A DNA stretch of 43,044 nt from MWCR01 sp041665165 (GCA_041665165.1 JBAYJJ010000005.1:1-43044); one strand, 5' to 3'; shown: positions 25,714-34,422, counted from the first letter of the stretch. Translations and numbers: made by a program. Notes: generated from the sequence alone by a model not told the origin.

Positions 25714-28296
25714 TTAAAAGTCAAATCCGTTTTTTTTGGCTGTAGATGGCTCAGATTCATTGCGGATCATGCGATCAATTTCCACATAACGCTCGGCTAA
25801 TTCAGCTTCTACCAGTTCCCGCTTGCGTCCGTATTTATAGCGAGACAACTCTTTTATCATGTTTGCCAGCTCCTTGTCGCCCTTCGCAGGCATGACTGGT
25901 TTCATGTTAAAAGGCTTTGAAGCCGTGTTATTGATCAGCATCTTGATGTTGACTGTAAAGGCTTCGGTATTGATCAAATCAAATTTGGAAAATACAGGCT
26001 GGAATTCTTTTTCCAGAAATTCCGAGTCGTCGGCGCCGATCCGGAAGGCCATCATGGTGCCAACATTTCCGAAAATCGCGTCTCTAATTTGCGTGTCACC
26101 GCCTTTGCGCGTCAGCTGGCTGATGTATTGGTGGGCAATGGTCAAACATAATCCGTATTTGCGCGCTTCGGACAAGATGGATGATATAGAGTCAGTTAAA
26201 AAGTTTTGGAACTCATCAATATACAAGTAAAAATCTTTTCTGTTCTTCGGGTCCATGTCTCCGCGCGACAAGGCTGCCATCAGTAACCGTCCGACAACGA
26301 TCATGCCGATCAGATAAGCATTGATATCGCCGATTTTTCCTTTGTTTAGGGAGACGAGCAAAATCTTGCCTTCGTCCATGACTTCGCGGAAATTGAAAGC
26401 GCTCTTTTGCTGTGAAATGACCGGCCTGATGAAGTCATTGGCGATAAAAGGCGTCATCTTAGACGTGATGTAAGGCACCATGTTGGCCAATGAGGCTTCG
26501 CCGCCTGCTTTCTGCGCTTCCTTTGTCCAAAAGTCCCTGACTGACGGTATTTTACATTTGGTAAGTTTGTATTTTCGGTAGTTGTCGTCAGATAAAACTT
26601 TGGAGACTTCGAGCAAAGTTGAGCCAGATGCCGGATCTTCCATGATGAGCAAAAGTGCATTTCGCATGTACTGCTCAAACATTGGGCCGCCAGTTGATTT
26701 GAGATCATACAGTTGATCAAAAATCTTCAACAATTCATTGACCGCAAAAGTTTTTTGTTCAGGATATTTGGGATCAAACTCAATCATGTTCAAGCCCATG
26801 GGCCGTTCCACGTCCGCCGGGTTCAAATAGATAACGTCCTCTGCCCTTTCGCGCGGCACAAAGCCTAAGACTTCTTCGGCAAAGTCACCATGCGGATCAA
26901 TCAAGCACACGCCAGCGCCGTTCTCAATGTCTTGTTTAATCAAAGACGACAATAAGACTGATTTGCCACCGCCGGATTTACCGATGATGTACATGTGCCT
27001 GCGCCTATCCTCTTTCTGCATCCTGATCTCGTAATTATGGCCGCGATAAGCTGACATGCCTAAAAGCAAGCCTTCGCGCGGCGAGTTTGAGGGCGGCAAG
27101 GCTTTGCGGGCCAAGAGCCAATCGATCTTCGGCGTCTCGGTTGAGGCTAACGGCAGATGATAGAGCGATGACAGTTCCTCGCTGTTCAAGATCATTGAGA
27201 AGCTTGGATCAAAGTGGCGATGGATGAAGTACGAAACTACTCGTCCCTGATTGCGCGGCGAGATTACTTGGAAACTGTTGCCATACTCAAAAACATTGTA
27301 TTGGCCAAAGGCATTCAAAATATCATCCAAATACATGCGCGATTTTTCCATGGAGCTTGAGCTCGTGACCACGCGGATGTTTGTCTCCAGACCTGATTTG
27401 GAGGCCTTTTCCTCAAAGCCTTTGACCATTTCCTCTTCCATGGGCGAAAGCTTGTACGGCTCTTTAGGACCCTCCTTAGGTTTCTTAAAAGTCTGGAAAA
27501 GTTCCTTGAAAAATTTGGAAGTCGGGCTGCGACCCGCATCTTTAAGCTTTTCGCCCTGCTGCATGGCGCGCGCGACACGCAAGCCCTCACTCCTCCATGT
27601 CGAGAAAGCCGGGCGAATCATGAATTGGATGGCAGCGCCGTCAGCATCCTCAAGTTTGGATAATGCATTAGCGATCGCATTCATGGGGTCGCTTTCCATC
27701 TTTTTGTATGTTTTGAGCGGGAAAAAAGACGGGCGCTTGAGTTTGAGGTAAGAACTGAGTATTACGCCCTTTGGCGAAAAGATATTGTAGTCGCCCAAAT
27801 CATCAATGGCCGCATGCGGATACTGGGCTTGGATCTGCGATTCAATGAAAGACTGTTGGTGCTTGGGGCAAGCCACATAAAACATGATTAAGCTCTTGTG
27901 CGCCACTATCTCAAACGAAAACGAGTCTGTGCGCCCAAAAAGCCAGGCTTTGAAGCCAGCTTGAGGCTTGAGAGTGCCAATGGTCTGGAAAATCGTTTCC
28001 GTAAAACCAATCAGCTCCTGCATCTGCTGCAAGCTCTTGGCATGCTCCACATCTTCTCGTTTGACCTCCTTGGGCACGCGGATGCGCAAGACAATGTAAT
28101 CAAAAGCTTTGTTGAATTTGATGCGCGAGTGCAAAGCGCGGCGCGTGATATAGATCGCGAGAAGGGTGGCCAAGATTATGGCGAGCACGACCACTGCCAG
28201 CTCAAACAGCGGATTTGATGTTATTGTCGAAAAATCAAATACTCCTGGCTGGGTCGCGGCCAAATCCATCTGCAAAGCAAAAAAAGATGCGATCAT
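25714..28296 (-). CDS. VirD4/TraG-like membrane ATPase (type IV coupling-protein/HerA superfamily)
   Basis: The 860-residue protein has one membrane helix near the N-terminus (about 31-51) and a large cytosolic part. The RecA-like motor has Walker A IIGKSGGGKS (439-446), LIDPHGDFAEEVLG just after, and Walker B YLYIDEFQNF followed by SEARKYGLCLTIAHQYISQL. This is the pattern of VirD4/TraG coupling proteins and related DNA pumps. Such genes are common in Patescibacteria and may serve DNA uptake or transfer, though no other type IV secretion gene is in the window. The ATG (28296) overlaps the previous stop as ATGA; a longer frame to 28407 would overlap that gene by 115 nt and is rejected. Confidence 0.85.
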   Translation of the reverse strand: MIASFFALQMDLAATQPGVFDFSTITSNPLFELAVVVLAIILATLLAIYITRRALHSRIKFNKAFDYIVLRIRVPKEVKREDVEHAKSLQQMQELIGFTETIFQTIGTLKPQAGFKAWLFGRTDSFSFEIVAHKSLIMFYVACPKHQQSFIESQIQAQYPHAAIDDLGDYNIFSPKGVILSSYLKLKRPSFFPLKTYKKMESDPMNAIANALSKLEDADGAAIQFMIRPAFSTWRSEGLRVARAMQQGEKLKDAGRSPTSKFFKELFQTFKKPKEGPKEPYKLSPMEEEMVKGFEEKASKSGLETNIRVVTSSSSMEKSRMYLDDILNAFGQYNVFEYGNSFQVISPRNQGRVVSYFIHRHFDPSFSMILNSEELSSLYHLPLASTETPKIDWLLARKALPPSNSPREGLLLGMSAYRGHNYEIRMQKEDRRRHMYIIGKSGGGKSVLLSSLIKQDIENGAGVCLIDPHGDFAEEVLGFVPRERAEDVIYLNPADVERPMGLNMIEFDPKYPEQKTFAVNELLKIFDQLYDLKSTGGPMFEQYMRNALLLIMEDPASGSTLLEVSKVLSDDNYRKYKLTKCKIPSVRDFWTKEAQKAGGEASLANMVPYITSKMTPFIANDFIRPVISQQKSAFNFREVMDEGKILLVSLNKGKIGDINAYLIGMIVVGRLLMAALSRGDMDPKNRKDFYLYIDEFQNFLTDSISSILSEARKYGLCLTIAHQYISQLTRKGGDTQIRDAIFGNVGTMMAFRIGADDSEFLEKEFQPVFSKFDLINTEAFTVNIKMLINNTASKPFNMKPVMPAKGDKELANMIKELSRYKYGRKRELVEAELAERYVEIDRMIRNESEPSTAKKNGFDF

Positions 28297-28793
28297 GCTT
28301 GAGGTTTTGTATTCAAGACGTTGTAGTATTCCAAGATTTTTCTGGTTTTCAACCCTGCCTCCTGTTCCAAATAGCCAAGGTTCACGCCTGGGATGAGTTT
28401 TAGCCAATCAAATATCATGCCCATGATTTCGTCTGAATTCAATCTGTTCAGCTTGATGGCGTCAGTGATCGCTTTTGCTATCTGTTCGCCTTTTTGCTTG
28501 AACAGCGGCTTCGTCTCAGCCGGCAAGCTCATGAAAATGTCTTTCAGATCTTTTTCCAAAATCCCCTCGATCTCAACCAAAACAGGATCTTTCTCAAAAG
28601 CCTTGACCTCTTGTTCGGTTGGGATTGATTCCTGTTCCCCTTCCTCATCCCTGAGCGCAGGTGATTTTTCAGCTTCCTCCAAAGCCAACTGGTCTGCCCT
28701 GAGGCTGGATATCTCAATTTGCTCCACAGGTGCAACAACCTCTGGCTTGGGCAGGATTTGTTCTGGAATCGGGTTTTGCGCCAGGTCTGGCAT
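28293..28793 (-). CDS. Conserved hypothetical partner of the VirD4-like ATPase
   Basis: The 166-residue protein is unrecognised. Residues 1-65 are acidic and Pro/Glu-rich (probably disordered), and residues 70-160 form a helical domain (VEIEGILEKDLKDIFMSLP; IAKAITDAIKLNRLNSDEIMGMIFDWLKLIPGVN). It has no signal peptide or membrane helix. Its stop overlaps the ATG of the ATPase gene, so the two proteins are probably made in a fixed ratio and may act together (inference). The promoter is shared back-to-back with corA. Confidence 0.7.
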   Translation of the reverse strand: MPDLAQNPIPEQILPKPEVVAPVEQIEISSLRADQLALEEAEKSPALRDEEGEQESIPTEQEVKAFEKDPVLVEIEGILEKDLKDIFMSLPAETKPLFKQKGEQIAKAITDAIKLNRLNSDEIMGMIFDWLKLIPGVNLGYLEQEAGLKTRKILEYYNVLNTKPQA

Positions 28794-28804
28794 AATTCCA
28801 ACAT

Positions 28805-28813
28805 ATTATAGCA
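28805..28813 (-). promoter_or_regulatory. Extended -10 promoter of the 28293-28793 gene
   Basis: TGCTATAAT on the reverse strand, 11 nt before the ATG at 28793; the mRNA would have a leader of about 5 nt. Confidence 0.7.
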
Positions 28814-28830
28814 CATGTCCAGGGGTTTTG

Positions 28831-28839
28831 TGTTATAAT
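28831..28839 (+). promoter_or_regulatory. Extended -10 promoter of corA
   Basis: TGTTATAAT, 11 nt before the ATG at 28851. It mirrors the divergent promoter at 28805-28813, so both transcripts are nearly leaderless. Confidence 0.7.
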
Positions 28840-28850
28840 ATACAAGCATT

Positions 28851-29798
28851 ATGGCCGTACAAAGCTTGCGGGCACTGTCGTACACTGAAACAGACAAAAT
28901 GACCTGGGTCATGGTCAGCAAAAATGACACAAAAACCTTGAAAAGCCTTAAGGTAAAATTCGGTTTCCATGATGTGGACCTGGAAGATACTGCTCCGCCC
29001 ATCCAAAGTCCTAAATTGGCAACAAGGGACGATTATATTTTCATGATTCTGCAGTTCCCTGTTTTTGACCGCGTTTCCAAGATAATAAAAACAGCTGAAG
29101 TTGATTTTTTCATCGAAAATAACCTTTTGGTCACGGTCGATACTTCCAAAGTCCTGCCTTTGCAAGAGCTTTACGAAAGATTCCAGCGCACCAAGGGCAA
29201 ACTAGTCAAAGAAAACGTGACAGCGGATGATGTTCCGCATTTGATGTACATTATTTTGGATACTTTGCTCACTTCCATCTATCCCATGATACGGCACATA
29301 GCGACTGATGTGGACAAAATTGAAGCACAGATCTTCACGAATCTGGAAAAAGATTTGATCCGCGAACTTTTGCGCGTCAAGACCAATATCGTGAACATCC
29401 GCAAGAGCATGCAAGGCCATAAGGCTGTAATCAGGAAATTGATCGAGGTTTCAGAACAAAGATTCCCGAACATCAAACGTTTTGAGGAATATTTGGATCA
29501 GCTGGTGGATATCACTAAAGACATCTGGGATAATCTGCAACTGCAAAAAGAGACAATCGATGCTCTGCATGAGACGAATACGTCTCTGGTCGATTACAAG
29601 ATGAACGAGATAATGAAAACCCTGACGATTTTCATGGGCATCATCTTCCCCTTGTCATTGATCGTCGGCTTATTCAGCATGCGAGTCGAAGGAATCCCTT
29701 TTGTTGGACATTCTTATGGATTCTGGCTGATTCTGTTGATACTAATCATAAGCGGCGCCGGACTGGTCTGGTATTTCAGGAAAAAGAAGTGGTTATAG
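28851..29798 (+). CDS. CorA-family divalent-metal transporter lacking the canonical GMN motif
   Basis: The 315-residue protein has CorA architecture: an alpha/beta cytosolic domain (1-170; ATRDDYIFMILQFPVFD), long stalk helices (about 180-255; VDKIEAQIF; LVDYKMNEIMKTLTIFMGIIFP in the first membrane helix) and two C-terminal membrane helices (about 258-278 and 288-308). The TLxxTIF-PLS-xxG segment is present. However, the selectivity motif normally read as GMN after the first helix is here SMR (GLFSMRVEGIPF). Such variants may differ in ion choice or direction, so the usual magnesium-channel role cannot be assumed. No ribosome binding site. Confidence 0.85.
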   Translation: MAVQSLRALSYTETDKMTWVMVSKNDTKTLKSLKVKFGFHDVDLEDTAPPIQSPKLATRDDYIFMILQFPVFDRVSKIIKTAEVDFFIENNLLVTVDTSKVLPLQELYERFQRTKGKLVKENVTADDVPHLMYIILDTLLTSIYPMIRHIATDVDKIEAQIFTNLEKDLIRELLRVKTNIVNIRKSMQGHKAVIRKLIEVSEQRFPNIKRFEEYLDQLVDITKDIWDNLQLQKETIDALHETNTSLVDYKMNEIMKTLTIFMGIIFPLSLIVGLFSMRVEGIPFVGHSYGFWLILLILIISGAGLVWYFRKKKWL

Positions 29799-29811
29799 AT
29801 TAATTCAAAAT

Positions 29812-29907
29812 TCATAATGCAAAATTCAAAATTGAGGTTTTTTTTCGGAATTATATTTGCTAAAAGCCGAAGGCCTCAAACATTTTGAATTATTAATTTT
29901 GAATTAT
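29812..29907. repeat. AT-rich repeat with a GCCGAAGGCC core, copy 2
   Basis: Lies between the convergent corA and cysS genes. Its right part (29865-29905) is the inverse of 7508-7552. TTGAGG and CCTCAA, and TTCGG and CCGAA, can pair across it, so it may also act as a terminator. Confidence 0.7.
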
Positions 29908-31370
29908 TTCTTCGGTTTCAGTTTATATCCTGTCGTCCCATCCTCCATGGTCCAGCCTAGATTTTCTAATTCTAATCTTAAGTTGTCAGCCTGGTCCCAA
30001 TCCTGCCTTAAACGCGCTTCCCAGCGGCGGTCTGCCACGGCTTTTACGTTTTCGGGTATGACCAGAGGCTTGCCGATGTATTGATCCAGCCCTAAGCCAA
30101 GCAAAACATCCCAAGCCAATAGATTCGCGGCTTTGCAATCGCTTTCCAAGTCAGACTTAACCATGTCCCAGACAACTGCCAAAGCCGCAGGCGTATTCAA
30201 GTCATCTTGCATTTCGTTCATGAATTTTTCGTTCCAATCCGCATCAATATCCGTGGGCGCATCCCAAGACCTAGCCAAGTCGCGCAATTTATCCAGAGCG
30301 ATCTGCGCTCCTTGAGCAGCCTCCCAGGTGAAATTGAGTTTGGAACGATATTGCGCGCTTAAATAAAAGTAGCGCAGACCCAGCGGTTCGATTTTATGTT
30401 CCTTGCAATCGTCCAAAGAATAGATATTGCCTAAAGATTTGCTCATCTTCTGGCCGTCAACTGTCAAAAACTCGCTGTGCACCCAATAATTCGCCAAAGG
30501 CACAGCATAAGCTGCCATGCTTTGCGCAATTTCATTCTCATGATGGACGGGGATGTGGTCAACTCCGCCAGTATGGATATCAAATGGCTGTCCCAAATAT
30601 TTCCGGCTCATGGCTGAGCATTCCAAGTGCCAGCCCGGGAAACCCAAACCCCACGGGCTTGGCCATTCCATATGACGCTCAGGAACATCGTCCCGCGTCG
30701 CACGTCCTACGTCCACCGTGTCATTCTTGCGCATGCGAGAATCCAGAAAATCCTGACGATTCACTCCATATGGATAACTAAATTTCCAAAGCGCAAAATC
30801 AGTCGGATGTTTTTTTTCTGGGTTGGATTCTATGCGCGTGCCTTCCATCTTTTCTTCCAAGGGCTGGCCAGACAAGCGTCCGTATTCAGGAAATTTGGAA
30901 GTATCAAAATACACTCCGTCAGACGTGACATAGGTGTAGCCTTTTTCCTCCAAAATCTGCACAAGCTTGATTTGATCAGGAATATGCTCGGTGGCGCGGC
31001 ACAAAAGCGGAGCTTCAGGCAAAACAATGCTCAGGGCCTTGGCATCTGCAACAAACAAAGCTTCGTATTCTTTGGCCACATCCCAAGCAGTCCTTCCCTC
31101 TTTTTCGGCTGAGGCTTGGAGCTTGTCCTGGCCTTCGTCCCCATCGCCAGTCAAGTGGCCCACGTCAGTGATGTTCATCACATGCGTGACTTTAAAACCC
31201 TCGGCCGTCAGAGCCCGCTTCAAAACATCCCAGACAACATAAGCCCTTAAGTTCCCGACATGGGCGCGGCTATAGACCGTAGGGCCGCATGAATACATGC
31301 CCACATCCGGCGGGTTTATGGCCCCAAATGGCTCACGCGTGCGCGAAAGCGAATTCCAAAGTTTTAACAT
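29904..31370 (-). CDS. cysS: Cysteinyl-tRNA synthetase
   Basis: This class I synthetase charges tRNA-Cys. The 488-residue protein has the zinc-ligand cysteine in MYSCGPTVYS (C28), the HIGH-type motif as HVGN, GWHLECSAMS, the HHENEIAQSMA signature and KMSKSLGNI. There is an extra stretch around residues 185-235 (PYGVNRQDFLDSRMRKNDTV and after) relative to typical CysRS; it contains repeat-like sequence and is probably an insertion. A CATAAT box lies 7 nt upstream of the ATG, consistent with a leaderless mRNA. Confidence 0.95.
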   Translation of the reverse strand: MLKLWNSLSRTREPFGAINPPDVGMYSCGPTVYSRAHVGNLRAYVVWDVLKRALTAEGFKVTHVMNITDVGHLTGDGDEGQDKLQASAEKEGRTAWDVAKEYEALFVADAKALSIVLPEAPLLCRATEHIPDQIKLVQILEEKGYTYVTSDGVYFDTSKFPEYGRLSGQPLEEKMEGTRIESNPEKKHPTDFALWKFSYPYGVNRQDFLDSRMRKNDTVDVGRATRDDVPERHMEWPSPWGLGFPGWHLECSAMSRKYLGQPFDIHTGGVDHIPVHHENEIAQSMAAYAVPLANYWVHSEFLTVDGQKMSKSLGNIYSLDDCKEHKIEPLGLRYFYLSAQYRSKLNFTWEAAQGAQIALDKLRDLARSWDAPTDIDADWNEKFMNEMQDDLNTPAALAVVWDMVKSDLESDCKAANLLAWDVLLGLGLDQYIGKPLVIPENVKAVADRRWEARLRQDWDQADNLRLELENLGWTMEDGTTGYKLKPKK

Positions 31371-31413
31371 GCAGGTATTATGAACAAAGAGCTGTTAAGC
31401 GTAAAGGGTAAAC

Positions 31414-31433
31414 AAAAACCCCGCCGAAGCGGG
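31414..31433 (-). terminator. Terminator of the tail-fibre-like gene
   Basis: On the reverse strand CCCGC, TTCG tetraloop, GCGGG, then T-run. It lies just after the stop at 31445. Confidence 0.88.
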
Positions 31434-31444
31434 ATTTTGAATGA

Positions 31445-33085
31445 TTAGAGAGGACAGCACCAGAGGCCAGTTATCGCATACGGGCTGGCATCGTTGTATT
31501 CAATTCCAGCCACAAAATAACCTGGGTTTGTGACACACCCTCGGCGGCTAGTTGCTCCGGCTGCATTGAACATGGCTGAATCAAGATAACATGATCCAGT
31601 TGAATAGTTGGTTCCGCCAACGCCGAATTTATTGTTAGGAACGTCCAAGTCTCCTGTTTCACCGGTCTTCTTGATATACCTGGCGTCAGTCTGTGTTGGG
31701 TCAACGCTCAAGGTCACAACGCCGCTTGCACCACCGCCAGTCAGCATTGTGCCAGCTGTCACGCCCGTGATTGTTCCGCTGTTGCTATTGTCAGCCTGGC
31801 ACGACCAAGTGCTGATGCCAGTTGATTTCATAACTTGTCCGACTGCGCAGTTTTGGATGCTGAGTGTCGTGCCATTCAATTGCAATCCGCCATTGGTTGT
31901 TGCACCTGTGAGCGTGCCAGCCGGCCAAGCGTTTTTGCACGAACCGCCAAGACAGATTTGATTTTGGAAATTTGCATCGCCTTTGACGTCCAAGGCATAA
32001 GTAGGCGTGACAAGCATGACCTGTTTGCTGTTGTCTGCGTATTTGAAGTTACCAGCATAAGTGCTTGCGGCATTTGGTACATTGGATATAACGCCGGTCA
32101 TAGAACCCCAAGTCTCGCCGCCTGAATTGCTCAAGATGTCTACCTCAGCTGTTTTGCCCCCGCCAGTGCGAGTGAAAACGCCAGGATTATCCTGATCGCC
32201 AAAGCTCGCTGAACCAATCGTAGTATTAAAGTTACCCAAGGAGCGCATGTCCAAGCTTATTAGCTTGTTTCCGCTCCAAGTTTTTGCAGTCATGACCAAA
32301 GAAGTCGGCTGATACTGCGTATTGCCCAAATCGCCGTTAAACGACCAGAAATTATTGTTCAGCGTTGCGCTTGATGTCTGTCCGCCTTTTTGTAATGACA
32401 GCGTTGGTGCGCTAATAACATTCCCAGCAGAAATGCTTGTGTTTGCTACAAGGTTCCCAGTGGTCAAATCACCAGTCATTGTGTCCCCTGCCTTTTTCAC
32501 ATACAACAGATCAGCTTGTGCCTGCGTAAACCCGCCCCCCGAAGGCCAAGTCGTGCGGCAGGTTGTTGGGTCAGTGTCGTCAAAACAGATAGATGGGGTT
32601 GGATTGTTTAGCGCATCCTTACGGAGTTTTAGATTGCCGTAGATGGTAACGTCAACATATTTACCACCAAGTGCCCAGTTGCCAATGTTCAATTGGGATG
32701 AGCCACCCTGTTGTTTAACGTCGATGCCTTTACCTGGACTCATTTTTAAATCGCCATTCGCTTGTAGTTCTATATAATTATTTCGAGCGCCGCCTTGAGG
32801 GTCAATAGTAAAATTAGTGGTTCCTAAACTTTTAATCTCCAATGAGTTGTTACTTACCTCCAAACCTCCCCCTACAACACCCTTACCAGAAATATTGAAT
32901 CTTGCATCTTGGGGCTGGTCTGTATTCCAAATTACTCCATCGACATTACAGCCTGGTTGGCTAGGACTCGTACAATTGCTAGGTGGGCCTTGCCAGGTAG
33001 TAGCTGCTTTAGCAACTAAAACAGAAGAAGCGGCAATGCTAAAAAAGCTGGCCGCGATCACAAAGATCAAGTTATTTTTTTTCAT
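31445..33085 (-). CDS. Exported surface protein with tail-fibre-like repeats
   Basis: The 546-residue product has a signal peptide (1-27, cleavage after AKA) and begins its mature part with ATTWQGPPSNCTSPSQPGC, a start I associate with CPR surface proteins. The body is Gly/Thr/Asn-rich beta structure. It has two 'YVKKAGDTMTGDL'-type units (about residue 196 and, as YIKKTGETGDL, about 465), the motif used in phage tail fibres and adhesins, plus a TLTGATTNGGLQLNG segment. The C-terminus (about 490-546) has five cysteines and ends LWCCPL, suggesting a disulphide-stabilised tip. A role in attachment to host cells is inference. Confidence 0.75.
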   Translation of the reverse strand: MKKNNLIFVIAASFFSIAASSVLVAKAATTWQGPPSNCTSPSQPGCNVDGVIWNTDQPQDARFNISGKGVVGGGLEVSNNSLEIKSLGTTNFTIDPQGGARNNYIELQANGDLKMSPGKGIDVKQQGGSSQLNIGNWALGGKYVDVTIYGNLKLRKDALNNPTPSICFDDTDPTTCRTTWPSGGGFTQAQADLLYVKKAGDTMTGDLTTGNLVANTSISAGNVISAPTLSLQKGGQTSSATLNNNFWSFNGDLGNTQYQPTSLVMTAKTWSGNKLISLDMRSLGNFNTTIGSASFGDQDNPGVFTRTGGGKTAEVDILSNSGGETWGSMTGVISNVPNAASTYAGNFKYADNSKQVMLVTPTYALDVKGDANFQNQICLGGSCKNAWPAGTLTGATTNGGLQLNGTTLSIQNCAVGQVMKSTGISTWSCQADNSNSGTITGVTAGTMLTGGGASGVVTLSVDPTQTDARYIKKTGETGDLDVPNNKFGVGGTNYSTGSCYLDSAMFNAAGATSRRGCVTNPGYFVAGIEYNDASPYAITGLWCCPL

Positions 33086-33101
33086 ATAAAAGTTCCATGC
33101 A

Positions 33102-33110
33102 ATTATAGCA
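33102..33110 (-). promoter_or_regulatory. Extended -10 promoter of the tail-fibre-like gene
   Basis: TGCTATAAT on the reverse strand, 16 nt before the ATG at 33085. Confidence 0.7.
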
Positions 33111-33127
33111 CAGATTTTGAGAATCTG
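33111..33127. promoter_or_regulatory. Operator-like inverted repeat upstream of the -10 box
   Basis: CAGATT, TTGAG, AATCTG: a perfect 6-bp inverted repeat that abuts the extended -10 box, where a regulator would compete with RNA polymerase. No regulator is assigned. Confidence 0.45.
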
Positions 33128-33152
33128 CAGAGTTATGCACAGCTTCTCTTTT

Positions 33153-33608
33153 TTATTTTATTAGGGGTGGAAGTCCTACAGATTCTCTGAGTGTATTTAC
33201 TTTTGCTAAATCTTTAATGTCGTATAAAGAACGTACCCCGTCGATTAACTTGTATTGTGTACCGTAAAGTTGAGGTAAATTATTGTTCATACAAATCCTG
33301 TCAGTTAAGAATGCCTTTTCTTTGGGTCCAAAATCACAGTTTTCAAGACACGCTTGCTGTAGAGAGGGATCGTAATCCTGATGCTGGATAAGCAGCCAAA
33401 AATCCTTCATCGTTTCTGAACCTACGAGTGAAGTGCTTGGATAACCAGTATCATTGATTAGTTTATGAATCCTGTAATTGTGGCTTGTGTCAACTAAGTA
33501 GATCAAATGATTCAGCAGCTCTTGTCCATCTTTTGCTTTTAAGCGCAAGTCCTGGTCAACTCTTGTCATGTCTTTTATAAGGCTAACGAGCTGTTCATTA
33601 ATGCCCAT
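33153..33608 (-). CDS. DUF6624 domain protein
   Basis: The 151-residue protein matches the pattern of DUF6624: an N-terminal D-Q-D-LR, then LVGSETMKDFWLLIQHQDYDPSLQQ (up to YDP, then SLQQ), KAFLTDRICM, LYGTQYKLIDG and LRESVGLPPL at the end. The conserved QH, DR and YGTQ residues are intact, which suggests a catalytic or ligand-binding pocket, but the family has no established function that I know. It is 42 bp downstream of the metalloprotease gene on the same strand. Base composition is AT-richer than the radical SAM gene. Confidence 0.7.
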   Translation of the reverse strand: MGINEQLVSLIKDMTRVDQDLRLKAKDGQELLNHLIYLVDTSHNYRIHKLINDTGYPSTSLVGSETMKDFWLLIQHQDYDPSLQQACLENCDFGPKEKAFLTDRICMNNNLPQLYGTQYKLIDGVRSLYDIKDLAKVNTLRESVGLPPLIK

Positions 33609-33650
33609 ACTTTTTGACTAGTCTGATATTTTAAAAAAATTTATTGAATT

Positions 33651-34373
33651 TTATATCAAAGTTTTGGATAGGTCCAAGAGCTCTTCAGTTAATTGGGCTA
33701 GATTTTTAGAATTTATAATTTGATATCGAAAATGTAAATCGGCCTCAATTTTTTCGTGTTCGGGATAAGTCATTGTTTTTAAATTAAACACACGCAACCA
33801 GGGTTCAGAGTTCTGAACGACTGAATTGAAGATTTCTGAAACATTCCATACTAAAAAATTAGCATCTTTGTTGTTGTAATCCGGATATTTTTGATAAAAA
33901 TAATCATAAAACATGAAATGCAACATTTCATGCGCGATTATGACATTGACGTAGAGTTTATTATCGTATATTGCAGGGATTTGGAAGGTTTTATCTTCTA
34001 AAGACCTTGGGAACATTCCCCAAATTGTTGCATATGCAAGATATTGGCCCTTTGGCCATGGCCTGTCAGAAAAAATACTAGTCACCAAATCAAAATAGTC
34101 TTTATCTTTTTTACTCCACTCTTTCGCATAATTATTTATATTCGTTTTGATCTCTACTTTGTTTTTTTCAAAATAGTCTAATATATATTTTTCAACACTG
34201 GCCTCTGACTTGATTTCAAATTTTTCTCCAATAAGGTCTTTCATCGCTGGGTGCTTGTTAAAAACGGCCCAATCGAGATTTCTTCCCCCAGCATATTTGG
34301 CATCACGCAAAAAACCATGGAGAACCTCCAAGTCCTTAGATGGATCGATTTTAAAATTAAGGATTGGATGCAT
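33651..34373 (-). CDS. Putative HExxH zinc metalloprotease
   Basis: The 240-residue protein has no signal peptide. Residues 145-152 read IIAHEMLH, the zincin HExxH motif in a hydrophobic helix, followed by FMFYDYF; Glu180 in WNVSEIFN is a possible third ligand. I do not recognise a named family. The longer frame's ATG at 34394 lies in the stem of the terminator of the radical SAM gene, so I start at ATG 34373, directly after the U-run. It follows a Cys-rich peptide and its radical SAM enzyme, so a role in leader-peptide removal is possible but unproven. The gene is AT-rich and lacks a ribosome binding site. Confidence 0.6.
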   Translation of the reverse strand: MHPILNFKIDPSKDLEVLHGFLRDAKYAGGRNLDWAVFNKHPAMKDLIGEKFEIKSEASVEKYILDYFEKNKVEIKTNINNYAKEWSKKDKDYFDLVTSIFSDRPWPKGQYLAYATIWGMFPRSLEDKTFQIPAIYDNKLYVNVIIAHEMLHFMFYDYFYQKYPDYNNKDANFLVWNVSEIFNSVVQNSEPWLRVFNLKTMTYPEHEKIEADLHFRYQIINSKNLAQLTEELLDLSKTLI

Positions 34374-34396
34374 AAAAAGAGGATGCTTTCGCATCC
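34374..34396 (-). terminator. Terminator of the peptide/radical SAM operon
   Basis: On the reverse strand GGATGC, GAAA tetraloop, GCATCC, then TCTTTTT. It ends the radical SAM transcript and abuts the ATG of the metalloprotease. Confidence 0.88.
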
Positions 34397-34422
34397 TAAG
34401 TTACCATCTTGAAGCAAAATAA

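Noticed and set aside
28297..28407. N-terminal extension of the VirD4-like protein (37 extra residues)
   Set aside because: It would overlap the upstream gene by 115 nt; the ATG at 28296 gives the common ATGA overlap and places the membrane helix near the N-terminus.
34374..34394. Earlier ATG (34394) for the metalloprotease
   Set aside because: It lies in the stem of a GGATGC-GAAA-GCATCC terminator with a U-run, so the ATG just after the U-run is preferred.
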